Origin: Neisseria perflava
GTDB taxonomy: Bacteria > Pseudomonadota > Gammaproteobacteria > Burkholderiales > Neisseriaceae
Length of the DNA stretch: 64,000 nt
NCBI RefSeq assembly: GCF_019334725.1
Contig: NZ_CP079818.1
Location: forward strand, 62,001-126,000
Reading direction: 5' to 3'
The translations under genes and the position numbers were made by a program. Each line of letters begins with the position of its first letter. The stretch's first letter is position 1. Positions 47,803 through 55,580 of the stretch are shown here, one piece after another. The notes under the pieces are model-generated. The model saw only the letters and a list, made by a program, of their open reading frames with translations. It ran no database searches and had not been told where the DNA came from.

Positions 47803-48612
47803 ATGCCCATCCGCCCCAACTGGCAAGCCGCCACCCTGCTGCAAGCCGAAGAAACCGCCCTTACTTCCGCCCACACCGGCCGCACCTACCGCATTCAAGC
47901 CGCGGCTCTCGGCGAGCGTCCGGCAAGTGGCTATCCCGTGCTGTATATTCTTGACGGGGATGCCTTTTTCCCTGCCATCCTCAATATGGCGCAATCCCTG
48001 CTCATCAACCCCATCACCAAAAGCCATGCCGCCTGTCTGATTGTCGGCATCGGCTACACCGGCGGCACCATCCGCGACTTAAGCCAACGCGCCCTCGACT
48101 ACACGCCGCCGCTGCCCGACAATGCGCCCGAATCCGAACGCAAACAATACGGCCAAGCCGACCGCTTCAGCCGCTTTATCGATGACGAACTCTCCGCCCT
48201 GCTCAACAGCAAATACCGCATCGATACCCAAAACCAAGCCGTCTTCGGCCATTCGTTCGGCGCACTGTACGGCCTCTATTCCCTGTTCACCCGTCCCGAA
48301 CGATTCCGCCATTATTTGCTGGTTTCGCCGTCTATCTGGTGGCAAGACCGCCGCGTACTCGATTGGCTGCCCGACACTTTGCCTCAAGGAATCGGCATCC
48401 GCCTTGGCGCAGGCGAACATGAAGGCAGAAACAACCGCCCCGACCAAACCAGCAGCGGCATGGTTGCACAAGCCAAAATTCTTGCCGGCACTTTGCACCA
48501 CCTCGGCGCGGATGTCCGCTTTACCCTCTACCCCAACGCCAATCACGGCAACGCCCCGTTTTACGCCCTGACCGACTGCATCGAATATTTGCGCAACGTA
48601 TGGCAGCGTTAA
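47803..48612 (+). CDS. Alpha/beta-hydrolase esterase (IroE/BesA-like)
   Basis: 269 residues. YPVLYILDGDAFFPAILNMAQ and FGHSFGALYGLYSLF, where the nucleophile is Ser in GHSFG, plus FRHYLLVSPSIWW and a late NHGNAPF histidine, match the esterase D/IroE family. Family role: hydrolysis of ester bonds in siderophores (Fes/IroE) or other small esters. Given two siderophore receptors in the window, a siderophore role is possible but unproven. Confidence 0.72.
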   Translation: MPIRPNWQAATLLQAEETALTSAHTGRTYRIQAAALGERPASGYPVLYILDGDAFFPAILNMAQSLLINPITKSHAACLIVGIGYTGGTIRDLSQRALDYTPPLPDNAPESERKQYGQADRFSRFIDDELSALLNSKYRIDTQNQAVFGHSFGALYGLYSLFTRPERFRHYLLVSPSIWWQDRRVLDWLPDTLPQGIGIRLGAGEHEGRNNRPDQTSSGMVAQAKILAGTLHHLGADVRFTLYPNANHGNAPFYALTDCIEYLRNVWQR

Positions 48613-48706
48613 AGCAGGTTTGCCAAACATTGAGGCCGTCTGAAACGCAAACTTAGAAGCGTATTGAACCTATTGGATCGATCTAAAATCCAATTATAAA
48701 AAGGCC

Positions 48707-48770
48707 GAGACCTTTGCAATAACATAGACCTTTGCAATAACATAGGTTGAGACCTTTGCAAAGGTCTCGG
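48707..48770. repeat. Tandem and palindromic copies of an IS-end-like motif
   Basis: Two tandem 18-bp units AGACCTTTGCAATAACAT (48708-48725 and 48726-48743), then a perfect 20-bp palindrome GAGACCTTTGCAAAGGTCTC (48749-48768). GAGACCTTTGCAAA resembles the terminal repeat of a Neisseria IS5-family element, so this looks like solo IS ends left after excision or recombination. Confidence 0.65.
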
Positions 48771-48785
48771 GGCATGAAAAAGGGA

Positions 48786-48820
48786 GAGGCTACCTGAAAA
48801 ATAGATTTTCAGGTAGCCTC
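48786..48820 (-). terminator. Inverted pair of AGGCTACCTGAA, foreign-dialect DUS stem
   Basis: GAGGCTACCTGAAAA (48786-48800) pairs perfectly with 48806-48820 around loop ATAGA. It sits 67 bp past the DUF1269-like gene on the minus strand. AGGCTACCTGAA matches the DUS dialect I recall for Eikenella, not for Neisseria. Confidence 0.7.
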
Positions 48821-48887
48821 AAACCGGTTTGGCATGCATCCGAAACGGAAAATTTGAGCGGTTACATACCTTGGGTTGGTGGCAGTG

Positions 48888-49508
48888 TTATTTCAACTTG
48901 GCTGCCAATTCGTCGAATTTTTGTTTGATGTCGGCCTTGAAGGCTTCCACTTTCTCTTTGCGTTCGGCTTTGCGCTGTTTTTTCCAAGCTTCGTGTGCCT
49001 GACGTGCCACTTCTTCCTGCGCTTCTATTGCTGCCAATACGTCCTGTTGGGCAACGACTGCATCTTGCCGGAGAATAACGGTTTTGAAACGGTGGAAGAA
49101 AGCATCCAATACAGCCTCGTCGGATTCTTGCGCCAAAATAATGATTGCAGTACTGCCGTTATCCAGTTTTTTGGCTGTATTTTCCAGCAACGCCCCCTCT
49201 TCCAATGTTTGGGCAGTACCTGCATCACTGCCGATGAGTGCGCCAGTAGCTCCACCCAACAGAACACCGATAGGACCGCCGAGAATGCCGACCAGTGAAC
49301 CAATGAGGCCGCCCGTCCATGTGCCTTCGACCGTATTGGCGGTAAAGTCGGTGCTTTCTGCTGGGATAATCAGGTCATTTTCCTTTTTAACCAAAACGGC
49401 TTGTGCCACCAAAGTATCTGTTGTCTGCGAGTAAGCTTTCAATTCAGAAAAGGCTTGATAAGCTTCGCTGGAGATGTTGAATAAGGCAACGATGATGTTT
49501 TGTTTCAT
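48888..49508 (-). CDS. DUF1269-like glycine-zipper protein, behind phase-variable promoter
   Basis: 206 residues from the ATG at 49506-49508 (GGGAGTGGACTT upstream). N-terminal alpha/beta half (MKQNIIVALFNISSEAYQAFSELK) like DUF1269/YflT stress proteins, a glycine-rich segment TWTGGLIGSLVGILGGPIGVLLGGATGALIG (about 64-94) that could insert in a membrane, and a charged coiled-coil-like C terminus (EEVARQAHEAWKKQRKAERKEK). Function unknown. Its promoter contains a C9 tract that could switch expression. A longer in-frame ORF reaches 49685 and would be read through that tract, but the ribosome site favours the shorter start. Confidence 0.7.
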   Translation of the reverse strand: MKQNIIVALFNISSEAYQAFSELKAYSQTTDTLVAQAVLVKKENDLIIPAESTDFTANTVEGTWTGGLIGSLVGILGGPIGVLLGGATGALIGSDAGTAQTLEEGALLENTAKKLDNGSTAIIILAQESDEAVLDAFFHRFKTVILRQDAVVAQQDVLAAIEAQEEVARQAHEAWKKQRKAERKEKVEAFKADIKQKFDELAAKLK

Positions 49509-49563
49509 AAGTCCACTCCCATAGATTGAAAGATTTAAGAACATACTAGTTGTATGCAGTGTC

Positions 49564-49592
49564 ATTATAAATTGCAAGGGGGGGGGAAGCAA
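49564..49592 (-). promoter_or_regulatory. Putative phase-variable promoter with C9 tract in spacer
   Basis: Minus strand: -35-like TTGCTT (49587-49592), a spacer of exactly 17 bp that includes nine C (49578-49586), then a perfect -10 TATAAT (49564-49569). Slipped-strand changes in the tract would alter spacer length, the mechanism used by meningococcal porA and opc. At nine C the spacer is optimal, so the state shown would be ON. Confidence 0.75.
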
Positions 49593-49725
49593 TGCGGCAA
49601 ACAAAACTTTGCCTATATAAAGCCTGTAGAACCGGCAAACGGATAACGAACAATACCCAGCCTTGCCTGTAGGAAATCGTCGCATCGTTCACACCACAGG
49701 TTGAGAGAAATAAGCCTGCAAGACC

Positions 49726-50613
49726 TCAAGCGTCGTCTGAAATCCGTTTCCACTCCAACGCTAAATCGTACAAGGCTTTTTTGCTTTCGCCGGTAATCTT
49801 GGCGGCAAGCTCGGCGGCTTGTTTGGTCGGCAACTCGGCCGCAAGGATTTTCATGGTATTTTGTGCCGCCTCGGGCAAATCACTGTGCTTTTCTTTCACA
49901 GCAGGGTGCAACACCAGCACCATCTCGCCACGCGTTTGGTTGCTGTCGTTTTTAAGGGCGGCTTGAATTTCGGCAACCGTGCCGCTGAGGAAGGTTTCAA
50001 ATGTTTTGGTGATTTCGCGCGCCAAAGTCAAACGGCGTTCGGGGAACTGTGCGGCCATATCCGCAAGGCTTGCTTCGATACGGTGCGGCGTTTCAAACAT
50101 CACAATCGGAAAATCGGCTTCCGCCCATTTGGCCAGCAGTTTTTGACGTTCGCCGGACTTAGGTGGCAGGAAACCGTTGAAGTAAAAATCGGATTCCGTC
50201 ACACCGGCCACGCTCAACGCCCCCATGACCGCGCTTGCACCGACCACAGGCACCACTTTAAATCCGGCTTCGCGCACGCGGGCGGCAAGTTTCGCGCCAG
50301 GATCGCAAACCGCAGGCGTGCCCGCATCCGAAACTTGGGCGACGCTCAGGCCGTCTGAAAGATGGGCGATGATTTTATCGGCCATTTGCTGCTCGTTGTG
50401 TTCGCGCACGCTCACGAGTTTGCCCTGAATGCCGTACGCACTCAAAAGCTGGGCGGTAACACGGGTGTCCTCGGCGCAGATAATGTCGGCCTTTTGCAGA
50501 ACGGCCAGTGCGCGCAACGTTATGTCGGCTAAATTGCCGATGGGTGTGGCGACAACGTATAATGTCTGTTTTTCGATGCTGTCGACGGCTTTTTGCAGGT
50601 GTTTTGTGTACAT
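49726..50613 (-). CDS. rsmI: 16S rRNA (cytidine-1402 2'-O) methyltransferase RsmI
   Basis: 295 residues. TLYVVATPIGNLADITLRALAVLQKADIICAEDTR is the RsmI/tetrapyrrole-methylase start; GTPAVCDPGAKLAARVREAG and GFLPPKSGERQKLL also match. It 2'-O-methylates C1402 of 16S rRNA. It is divergent from yraN, the common order in proteobacteria. Confidence 0.95.
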   Translation of the reverse strand: MYTKHLQKAVDSIEKQTLYVVATPIGNLADITLRALAVLQKADIICAEDTRVTAQLLSAYGIQGKLVSVREHNEQQMADKIIAHLSDGLSVAQVSDAGTPAVCDPGAKLAARVREAGFKVVPVVGASAVMGALSVAGVTESDFYFNGFLPPKSGERQKLLAKWAEADFPIVMFETPHRIEASLADMAAQFPERRLTLAREITKTFETFLSGTVAEIQAALKNDSNQTRGEMVLVLHPAVKEKHSDLPEAAQNTMKILAAELPTKQAAELAAKITGESKKALYDLALEWKRISDDA

Positions 50614-50678
50614 AGATTCAAGGCCGTCTGAAACGGCGTCTCTTTAAAAACAATGATTATATAACGGGTAAACTTTTC

Positions 50679-51026
50679 ATGCGCTTAAACCACAAACAGG
50701 GGGTGGCGGCCGAAGATGCGGCGCTGGCATTCCTGCTGAGTAAAGGCTGCTCGCTGCTGGCGCGAAACTGGCATTGTGCCTACGGCGAAATAGATTTAAT
50801 CGTCAAAAACGGCGGTACGATTGTGTTTGTTGAAGTAAAATACCGCAAAAACCGAGGTTTCGGTGGTGCCGCATACAGCATCTCGCCGTCCAAATTATTG
50901 AAATTGCAACGAAGTGTAGAGTATTATCTGCAAAAGCACGGGTTAAACCATGCACCCTGCCGCCTGGATGCGGTACTGATTGAGGGCGACGGCCAACCCG
51001 AATGGATTCAAAATATTACAGGTTAA
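50679..51026 (+). CDS. yraN: YraN/UPF0102 family protein
   Basis: 115 residues. MRLNHKQGVAAEDAALAFLLSKGCSLLARNWHCAYGEIDLIVKNGGTIVFVEVKYRKNRGFGG is the YraN signature with the nuclease-like E-ID-(11)-EVK core of the restriction endonuclease-like fold. Function unproven. It lies 4 bp before gmhA and next to yraP, the E. coli yraN-diaA-yraP order. Confidence 0.9.
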   Translation: MRLNHKQGVAAEDAALAFLLSKGCSLLARNWHCAYGEIDLIVKNGGTIVFVEVKYRKNRGFGGAAYSISPSKLLKLQRSVEYYLQKHGLNHAPCRLDAVLIEGDGQPEWIQNITG

Positions 51027-51030
51027 CCTC

Positions 51031-51624
51031 ATGACAACATTACAAGAACGCGTTTCCGCGCATTTTGCCGAGAGTATCCGCGCTAAGCAGGAAGCTGAAA
51101 AAGTACTGGTCGAGCCGACCGCACAGGCTGCCGAGCTGATGCTGCAATGCCTGATGAACGACGGCAAAATCCTGGCCTGCGGCAACGGCGGTTCGGCTGC
51201 CGATGCGCAACACTTCGCCGCAGAAATGACCGGCCGTTTTGAAAAAGAACGCATGGAATTGGCCGCTGTCGCGCTGACGACAGACACTTCCGCCCTGACC
51301 GCCATCGGCAACGACTACGGTTTCGACCATGTATTCAGCAAACAAGTGCGCGCACTCGGACGTGCCGGCGACGTATTGGTCGGCATCTCCACCTCCGGCA
51401 ATTCCGCCAACGTCATCGAAGCCATCAAAGCGGCACACGAACGCGATATGCACGTCATCGCCATGACCGGCCGCGACGGCGGAAAAATCGCCGCCATGCT
51501 CAAAGATACCGACGTTTTGCTCAACGTCCCTTATCCGCGCACTGCCCGCATTCAGGAAAACCATATCCTGCTGATTCACGCCATGTGCGACTGCATCGAC
51601 TCCGTCCTGCTTGAAGGCATGTAA
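51031..51624 (+). CDS. gmhA: SIS-domain phosphoheptose isomerase (GmhA/DiaA type)
   Basis: 197 residues from the ATG at 51031. SIS domain with CGNGGSAADAQHFAAEM (about 52-68) and GISTSGNSANVIEAIKAAHE. The isomerase GmhA makes sedoheptulose-7-phosphate into heptose precursors for lipo-oligosaccharide. The neighbouring yraN and yraP recall the E. coli yraN-diaA-yraP set, so DiaA, a DnaA partner, is the alternative. I lean to GmhA. Confidence 0.8.
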   Translation: MTTLQERVSAHFAESIRAKQEAEKVLVEPTAQAAELMLQCLMNDGKILACGNGGSAADAQHFAAEMTGRFEKERMELAAVALTTDTSALTAIGNDYGFDHVFSKQVRALGRAGDVLVGISTSGNSANVIEAIKAAHERDMHVIAMTGRDGGKIAAMLKDTDVLLNVPYPRTARIQENHILLIHAMCDCIDSVLLEGM

Positions 51625-51633
51625 CCCTTTCTT

Positions 51634-51666
51634 TTCAGACGACCCATCCCTTAAAGGTCGTCTGAA
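51634..51666. repeat. Inverted AGGTCGTCTGAA-dialect DUS pair
   Basis: TTCAGACGACC (51634-51644) and its complement (51656-51666) between gmhA and yraP. Both copies are of the GGTCGTCTGAA dialect. Stem only, no U-tract. Confidence 0.55.
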
Positions 51667-51697
51667 CACCCAACCGTCCATACCCAAGGAAAAGGAT

Positions 51698-52309
51698 ATG
51701 AAGAATATCAAACGCTACGCCCTCCCCGTTCTGACTGCGACCCTCTTGAGCCTGAGTCTGAGCGGCTGCGTCGGCGCACTGATCGGCGGTGCAGCCGTCG
51801 GCACCAAATCCGCCGTCGACCGCCGCACCACCGGCGCGCAAACCGACGACAACGTTATGGCACTGCGCGTCGAAACCACCGCACGCTCCTACCTGCGCCA
51901 AAACAACCAAGTTCAAGGCTACAAGCCCAAACTGAACGTTGTCGGCTACAACCGCCACCTGCTCCTGCTCGGCCAAGTGGCTACCGAAGGCGAAAAACAA
52001 TTTGTTGAACGCATCGCCCGTTCCGAACAAGCCGCAGAAGGCGTGTACAACTACATCACCGTTGCCTCACAAGCGCGTTCGCTCGGCGACGTGACCAACG
52101 ATACCTGGGGCACATCCAAAGTCCGCGCCACCCTGTTGGGCCTCAGCCCGGCCACCCAGGCACGCGTCAAAATCGTGACTTACGGCAACGTGACCTATGT
52201 GATGGGCATCCTCACGCCGGACGAACAAGCCCGCGTGACCCAAAAAGTCAGCACGACCGTCGGCGTACAAAAAGTCGTGACCCTCTATCAAAACTACGTT
52301 GCCAACTGA
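51698..52309 (+). CDS. yraP: BON-domain outer-membrane lipoprotein (YraP/DolP, GNA2091-like)
   Basis: 203 residues from the ATG at 51698. Lipobox LSGC (C24), then two BON domains: about 45-110 (VMALRVETTARSYLRQNNQVQG...) and 115-190 (DTWGTSKVRATLLGLSPATQARVKIVTYGNVTYVMGIL). It resembles E. coli YraP/DolP and the meningococcal antigen GNA2091. Family role: outer-membrane integrity. Confidence 0.88.
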   Translation: MKNIKRYALPVLTATLLSLSLSGCVGALIGGAAVGTKSAVDRRTTGAQTDDNVMALRVETTARSYLRQNNQVQGYKPKLNVVGYNRHLLLLGQVATEGEKQFVERIARSEQAAEGVYNYITVASQARSLGDVTNDTWGTSKVRATLLGLSPATQARVKIVTYGNVTYVMGILTPDEQARVTQKVSTTVGVQKVVTLYQNYVAN

Positions 52310-52325
52310 TTCACAGGCAACCCGG

Positions 52326-52349
52326 GGCCGTCTGAATATTCAGACGGCC
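52326..52349 (+). terminator. 24-bp DUS palindrome after yraP
   Basis: GGCCGTCTGAAT (52326-52337) directly joined to ATTCAGACGGCC (52338-52349). Two DUS back to back, no loop. Confidence 0.6.
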
Positions 52350-52376
52350 ATTCCTCCAACGATTACCCGCCACATC

Positions 52377-52982
52377 ATGTCCAAGAATAATAAAACCCCT
52401 TTCCAACTTAAGCCCAAACACCTAATCCGCGCTTTATTCCTTGTCAGCTTTATCGCCGTCGCAGCCCTTGTTGCCGGCGTATTCAGCACCCTAAACTCCG
52501 GTAAAACCGACGTACCCGAAAAAAGTCCTGCCGAACAAACCGACACACGCATTGAAGTTTGGCGCCCCAACGGCACTGTCGAACCTGAAACCGTCCAACC
52601 TGCCAAAGACGGCGACGCAAAAACCGCCTCCGGCAATCCTGTCGTCCCACAAGACGAAAAAGGCGAAAAAGCGGAAGAAGGTATAAAAAACGACCGCTCC
52701 ACTGTACACCGCAGCAAACGCACTGAAAACAAACGCGCTGAAGCCGACAAATCAGAAAACACACAATCCGACAACAGCAGCCCTGCCGCTCAAAACACAC
52801 CTCAAGCAGACAGCCAGCCGGTAGCAAACAAAGCCGCAGACAGCAAACCTGCCGCACAAGCGGTAGAAAACAAACCGGCAAAAGCCAAAGTCCCCGAGTC
52901 CAAACCGACTCCGAAAGCCGAGCCTGAGGCCAAACCACAAGCCAAACCGCGCAATAAAGACAATCTCGACAACCTGTTTTAA
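52377..52982 (+). CDS. Single-helix membrane protein with Lys/Ala/Pro-rich repeat tail
   Basis: 201 residues from the ATG at 52377 (SD weak). Short basic N terminus (MSKNNKTPFQLKPKHLIR), one membrane helix (ALFLVSFIAVAALVAGVF), then about 160 low-complexity residues rich in Lys, Ala, Pro, Glu and Gln. This topology resembles FtsN-like division proteins, but no SPOR domain is visible. Unknown function; between yraP and map. Confidence 0.65.
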   Translation: MSKNNKTPFQLKPKHLIRALFLVSFIAVAALVAGVFSTLNSGKTDVPEKSPAEQTDTRIEVWRPNGTVEPETVQPAKDGDAKTASGNPVVPQDEKGEKAEEGIKNDRSTVHRSKRTENKRAEADKSENTQSDNSSPAAQNTPQADSQPVANKAADSKPAAQAVENKPAKAKVPESKPTPKAEPEAKPQAKPRNKDNLDNLF

Positions 52983-53003
52983 ACAGACGGCACACCCGTC
53001 CCG

Positions 53004-53030
53004 TTCAGACGGCCTCTATGCCGTCTGAAA
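53004..53030. repeat. Inverted DUS pair before map
   Basis: Minus-oriented DUS (about 53004-53015) and ATGCCGTCTGAAA (about 53018-53030), almost touching, 15 bp before the map start. One half is an AT-dialect copy. Confidence 0.6.
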
Positions 53031-53045
53031 CAAGAAGGAAACCTC

Positions 53046-53825
53046 ATGGACAAAGTCATCATCAAAACCCCCGAAGAAATCGAAAAAATGCGCGAACTCG
53101 GCCGCTTGGTCGCCGAAGCCCTCGATTACATCGGCCAATTCGTCAAACCCGGCGTAACCACCAACGAAATCGACAAACTCGTTTACGACTACCACGTCAA
53201 CGTTCAAGGTGGTTATCCAGCCCCCCTCAACTACGGCAACCCGCCTTACCCGAAATCCTGCTGCACCTCCGTCAACCACGTCATCTGCCACGGCATTCCC
53301 GATGACAAGCCGCTGAAAGAAGGCGACATCGTCAACATCGACCTGACCATTAAAAAAGACGGTTTCCACGGCGACTCCAGCCGTATGTTTACCGTCGGCA
53401 AAGTCTCCCCGATTGCCCAACGCCTGATCGACGTGACCCACGCCTCCATGATGGCGGGTATCGAAGCGGTCAAACCTGGCGCCACCCTCGGCGACGTCGG
53501 CTATGCCTGCCAACAGGTTGCCGAAAATGCCGGCTATTCCGTCGTACAGGAATTCTGCGGACACGGCATCGGCCGCGGTTTCCACGAAGCGCCGCAAGTG
53601 GTCCACTACGGCCGCAAAGGTGAGGGCCTCGTCCTCAAACCGGGCATGATTTTCACCATCGAGCCGATGATCAACCAAGGCAAACGCCATCTGCGCATCC
53701 TGAACGACGGTTGGACAGTGGTCACCAAAGACCGCTCCCTCTCCGCCCAATGGGAACACGAAGTTTTGGTTACCGAAACCGGCTACGAAATCCTCACCGT
53801 CAGCCCTGCCAGCGGTAAGCCTTAA
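53046..53825 (+). CDS. map: Methionine aminopeptidase, type I
   Basis: 259 residues. Metal ligands and surroundings are visible: VNIDLTIKKDGFHGDSSRMF (two Asp), GHGIGRGFHE (His), TIEPMI (Glu) and WEHEVLVTE (Glu). It removes the initiator methionine from nascent proteins. Ribosome site AAGAAGGAAACCTC. Confidence 0.95.
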   Translation: MDKVIIKTPEEIEKMRELGRLVAEALDYIGQFVKPGVTTNEIDKLVYDYHVNVQGGYPAPLNYGNPPYPKSCCTSVNHVICHGIPDDKPLKEGDIVNIDLTIKKDGFHGDSSRMFTVGKVSPIAQRLIDVTHASMMAGIEAVKPGATLGDVGYACQQVAENAGYSVVQEFCGHGIGRGFHEAPQVVHYGRKGEGLVLKPGMIFTIEPMINQGKRHLRILNDGWTVVTKDRSLSAQWEHEVLVTETGYEILTVSPASGKP

Positions 53826-53841
53826 CCTTGAAAAAACCTTC

Positions 53842-53873
53842 AGGCCGTCTGAAAACATAGATTCAGACGGCCT
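53842..53873 (+). terminator. DUS stem after map
   Basis: AGGCCGTCTGAA (53842-53853) with its complement (53862-53873), 17 bp after map. Confidence 0.65.
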
Positions 53874-54229
53874 AAAATTTATTCGCATTCTCAATCCAGA
53901 AAACCGAATAAAAACTCGAAATTAAGTTTTTACCCATATTGAATTGTTTAATTATGTAAAAATTTGCTTATGCCATATCTAAGATAAACGCATAATTTAA
54001 TGATTTATATAACAAAATTTTACTGAAATAATGAATTAAGAAATATTTACACAAATTATGGCAGACAGCAGAAAACTTCTTTCGAATATACTGTCTAATT
54101 ATCTAGATCAGCCATTTGCAATACGCCCACATATCACCCCAAAAAACAATAGGGAAAAGGATGCCGGCATTCTTGCAGACCTTTTTTATGCCTAATGGCA
54201 TACACTAAATACCACAATAAGGAAGATTC
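53874..54229. other. AT-rich spacer before XRE gene
   Basis: About 356 bp, AT-rich, no gene supported. It probably holds the promoter of the downstream regulator. An ATGCC-TAAT-GGCAT palindrome (54188-54201) lies near a TACACT hexamer. Confidence 0.6.
54188..54201 (+). promoter_or_regulatory. Possible operator of XRE gene
   Basis: ATGCC, loop TAAT, GGCAT: a perfect 5-bp inverted repeat directly before TACACT, 29 bp upstream of the gene. Position fits an autoregulatory operator. No direct evidence. Confidence 0.35.
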
Positions 54230-54523
54230 ATGAAATCGTTCGAAAAAATTGAAAATATCCGCGATATCCGTAAAAAACTCGGCCTGAACCAAATGGACTT
54301 CTGGAGTCGCATTGGTGTGACTCAATCCGGTGGTTCCCGTTACGAGTCCGGCCGCAATATGCCTAAACCTGTACGCGAATTGCTGCGTTTGGTACACATC
54401 GAGCGCGTAGATTTGGCTAAAGTAAACCGTGATGACTTGGCCGTTGCGTCCTTACTGAAAAACCGCGACCCTGAGTTGTACGCTTCTCTGAAAAAAGAAG
54501 CCAAAGCCGACAAAGGCAAATAA
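54230..54523 (+). CDS. XRE-family helix-turn-helix regulator
   Basis: 97 residues. NIRDIRKKLGLNQMDFWSRIGVTQSGGSRYESGRNMPKPVRELLRL is a Cro/CI-type HTH. The C terminus (SLLKNRDPELYASLKKEAKADKGK) is charged. AAGGAAGATTC precedes the start. No adjacent target or toxin; a DUS terminator follows. Confidence 0.8.
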   Translation: MKSFEKIENIRDIRKKLGLNQMDFWSRIGVTQSGGSRYESGRNMPKPVRELLRLVHIERVDLAKVNRDDLAVASLLKNRDPELYASLKKEAKADKGK

Positions 54524-54537
54524 TCAAGCTATTCAAA

Positions 54538-54568
54538 AGGCCGTCTGAAACTCGTTTTCAGACGGCCT
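54538..54568 (+). terminator. XRE gene terminator (DUS stem)
   Basis: AGGCCGTCTGAAA (54538-54550) with TTTCAGACGGCCT (54556-54568), then TTTTTAC. Classic DUS terminator. Confidence 0.8.
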
Positions 54569-54617
54569 TTTTACTTTCTTCACTCTAAGGGCATGTCACA
54601 TACATGCCCTTTTTCAT

Positions 54618-55568
54618 TTACGGCTGATACTGTTTGAAATAGTCCAACACCGTTTGCGGCAGCCATTGCAGATTCAGACGGCCTTGATCGCGGCTGACAA
54701 AGCCGACATGACCGCCGTATGCCGGTTGCAGCAGCGTAACGGCTGAGGACACGTCCCGCCCGGTCGGCAAGGCTTCTGGCGGCAGGAAGGGGTCGTTGAC
54801 GGCATTGAGCAGCAGCAACGGCGTATCTACGCCTTTCAGAAACGGTTTGCAGGAATTGCGGCGGTAGTAATCATGACGGTCGGCAAAACCGTGTAACGGC
54901 GCGGTAAAGCGGTCGTCAAAATCGCCAAGCGTTTTGCAGTTTTGCTGGCTTAAGGCCGTCTGAAACTGAGGAATCGCCTGGGCTTTCGGCAACAGCGAAT
55001 TTAAAAAATAGCGCGTGTAAATCAAGCGCGTCATGCCCTGATCAAAACGTGTACCGGCGGCCACGGCATCAACCGGCGCGGAAACGACGGCAGATGCGCG
55101 CGGAACGGCATTACTGCCCTGCTCGCCCAAATATTTGGCCAGGGCATTCCCCCCCAAAGAAACGCCGACAGCGTAGATGGTTGAATAGCGTTGTGCCAGC
55201 GTGTTGAGCATAAAAGCGATTTCGGGCGTATCGCCGAGATGGTAGAACACGGGCGCGGTGTTTTCTATGCCGCCGCAACTGCGGAAATGGGCAACCACGC
55301 CGTTCCAACCGCGCTGCTGTACGGCTTTCATCAACTCGACCGCGTAATGGCTCTCGCTGCTGCCTTCCAGTCCGTGGAACAAAACCACCAACGGCGCATC
55401 GGGGTCGGCGCTGTCGACAAAATCGTAGGCAACTTGGGTTTTGCCGGTGCTGTCGGGCAGAAGCTCGCGGCGGTAGTCAGGCGCTTTGCCTTGCAGCAGC
55501 TTGGCAAACAGGGTGTCGGCATGGCCGTTTCTGAGCCAATAAGGCGTGTTGGGTGAACGTGTATTCAT
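54618..55568 (-). CDS. YheT-family alpha/beta hydrolase
   Basis: 316 residues. PLVVLFHGLEGSSESHYAVELMKAVQQRGWNGVVAHFRSCGG, GVSLGGNALAKYLGE (nucleophile Ser in GVSLGG), NDPFLPPEALP and YGGHVGF (His) match the YheT/ABHD family of hydrolases. Substrate unknown. The PAP2-family gene lies 12 bp upstream on the same strand. Confidence 0.85.
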   Translation of the reverse strand: MNTRSPNTPYWLRNGHADTLFAKLLQGKAPDYRRELLPDSTGKTQVAYDFVDSADPDAPLVVLFHGLEGSSESHYAVELMKAVQQRGWNGVVAHFRSCGGIENTAPVFYHLGDTPEIAFMLNTLAQRYSTIYAVGVSLGGNALAKYLGEQGSNAVPRASAVVSAPVDAVAAGTRFDQGMTRLIYTRYFLNSLLPKAQAIPQFQTALSQQNCKTLGDFDDRFTAPLHGFADRHDYYRRNSCKPFLKGVDTPLLLLNAVNDPFLPPEALPTGRDVSSAVTLLQPAYGGHVGFVSRDQGRLNLQWLPQTVLDYFKQYQP

Positions 55569-55580
55569 GATTCGTTTCTT

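Larger units (their letters stand above)
48613..48887. other. Repeat-rich spacer after esterase
   Basis: 275 bp without a gene. It holds IS-end-like repeats (48707-48770) and a foreign-dialect DUS stem (48786-48820), both listed separately. Confidence 0.8.

Noticed and set aside
49509..49685. N-terminal extension of the DUF1269-like ORF through the C9 tract
   Set aside because: The upstream part has a poor protein-like composition and the ribosome site lies at 49508. The tract fits better as promoter spacer.
53016..53894. 292-codon minus-strand ORF opposite map
   Set aside because: Shadow of map. The plus-strand product is clearly methionine aminopeptidase with all metal ligands.
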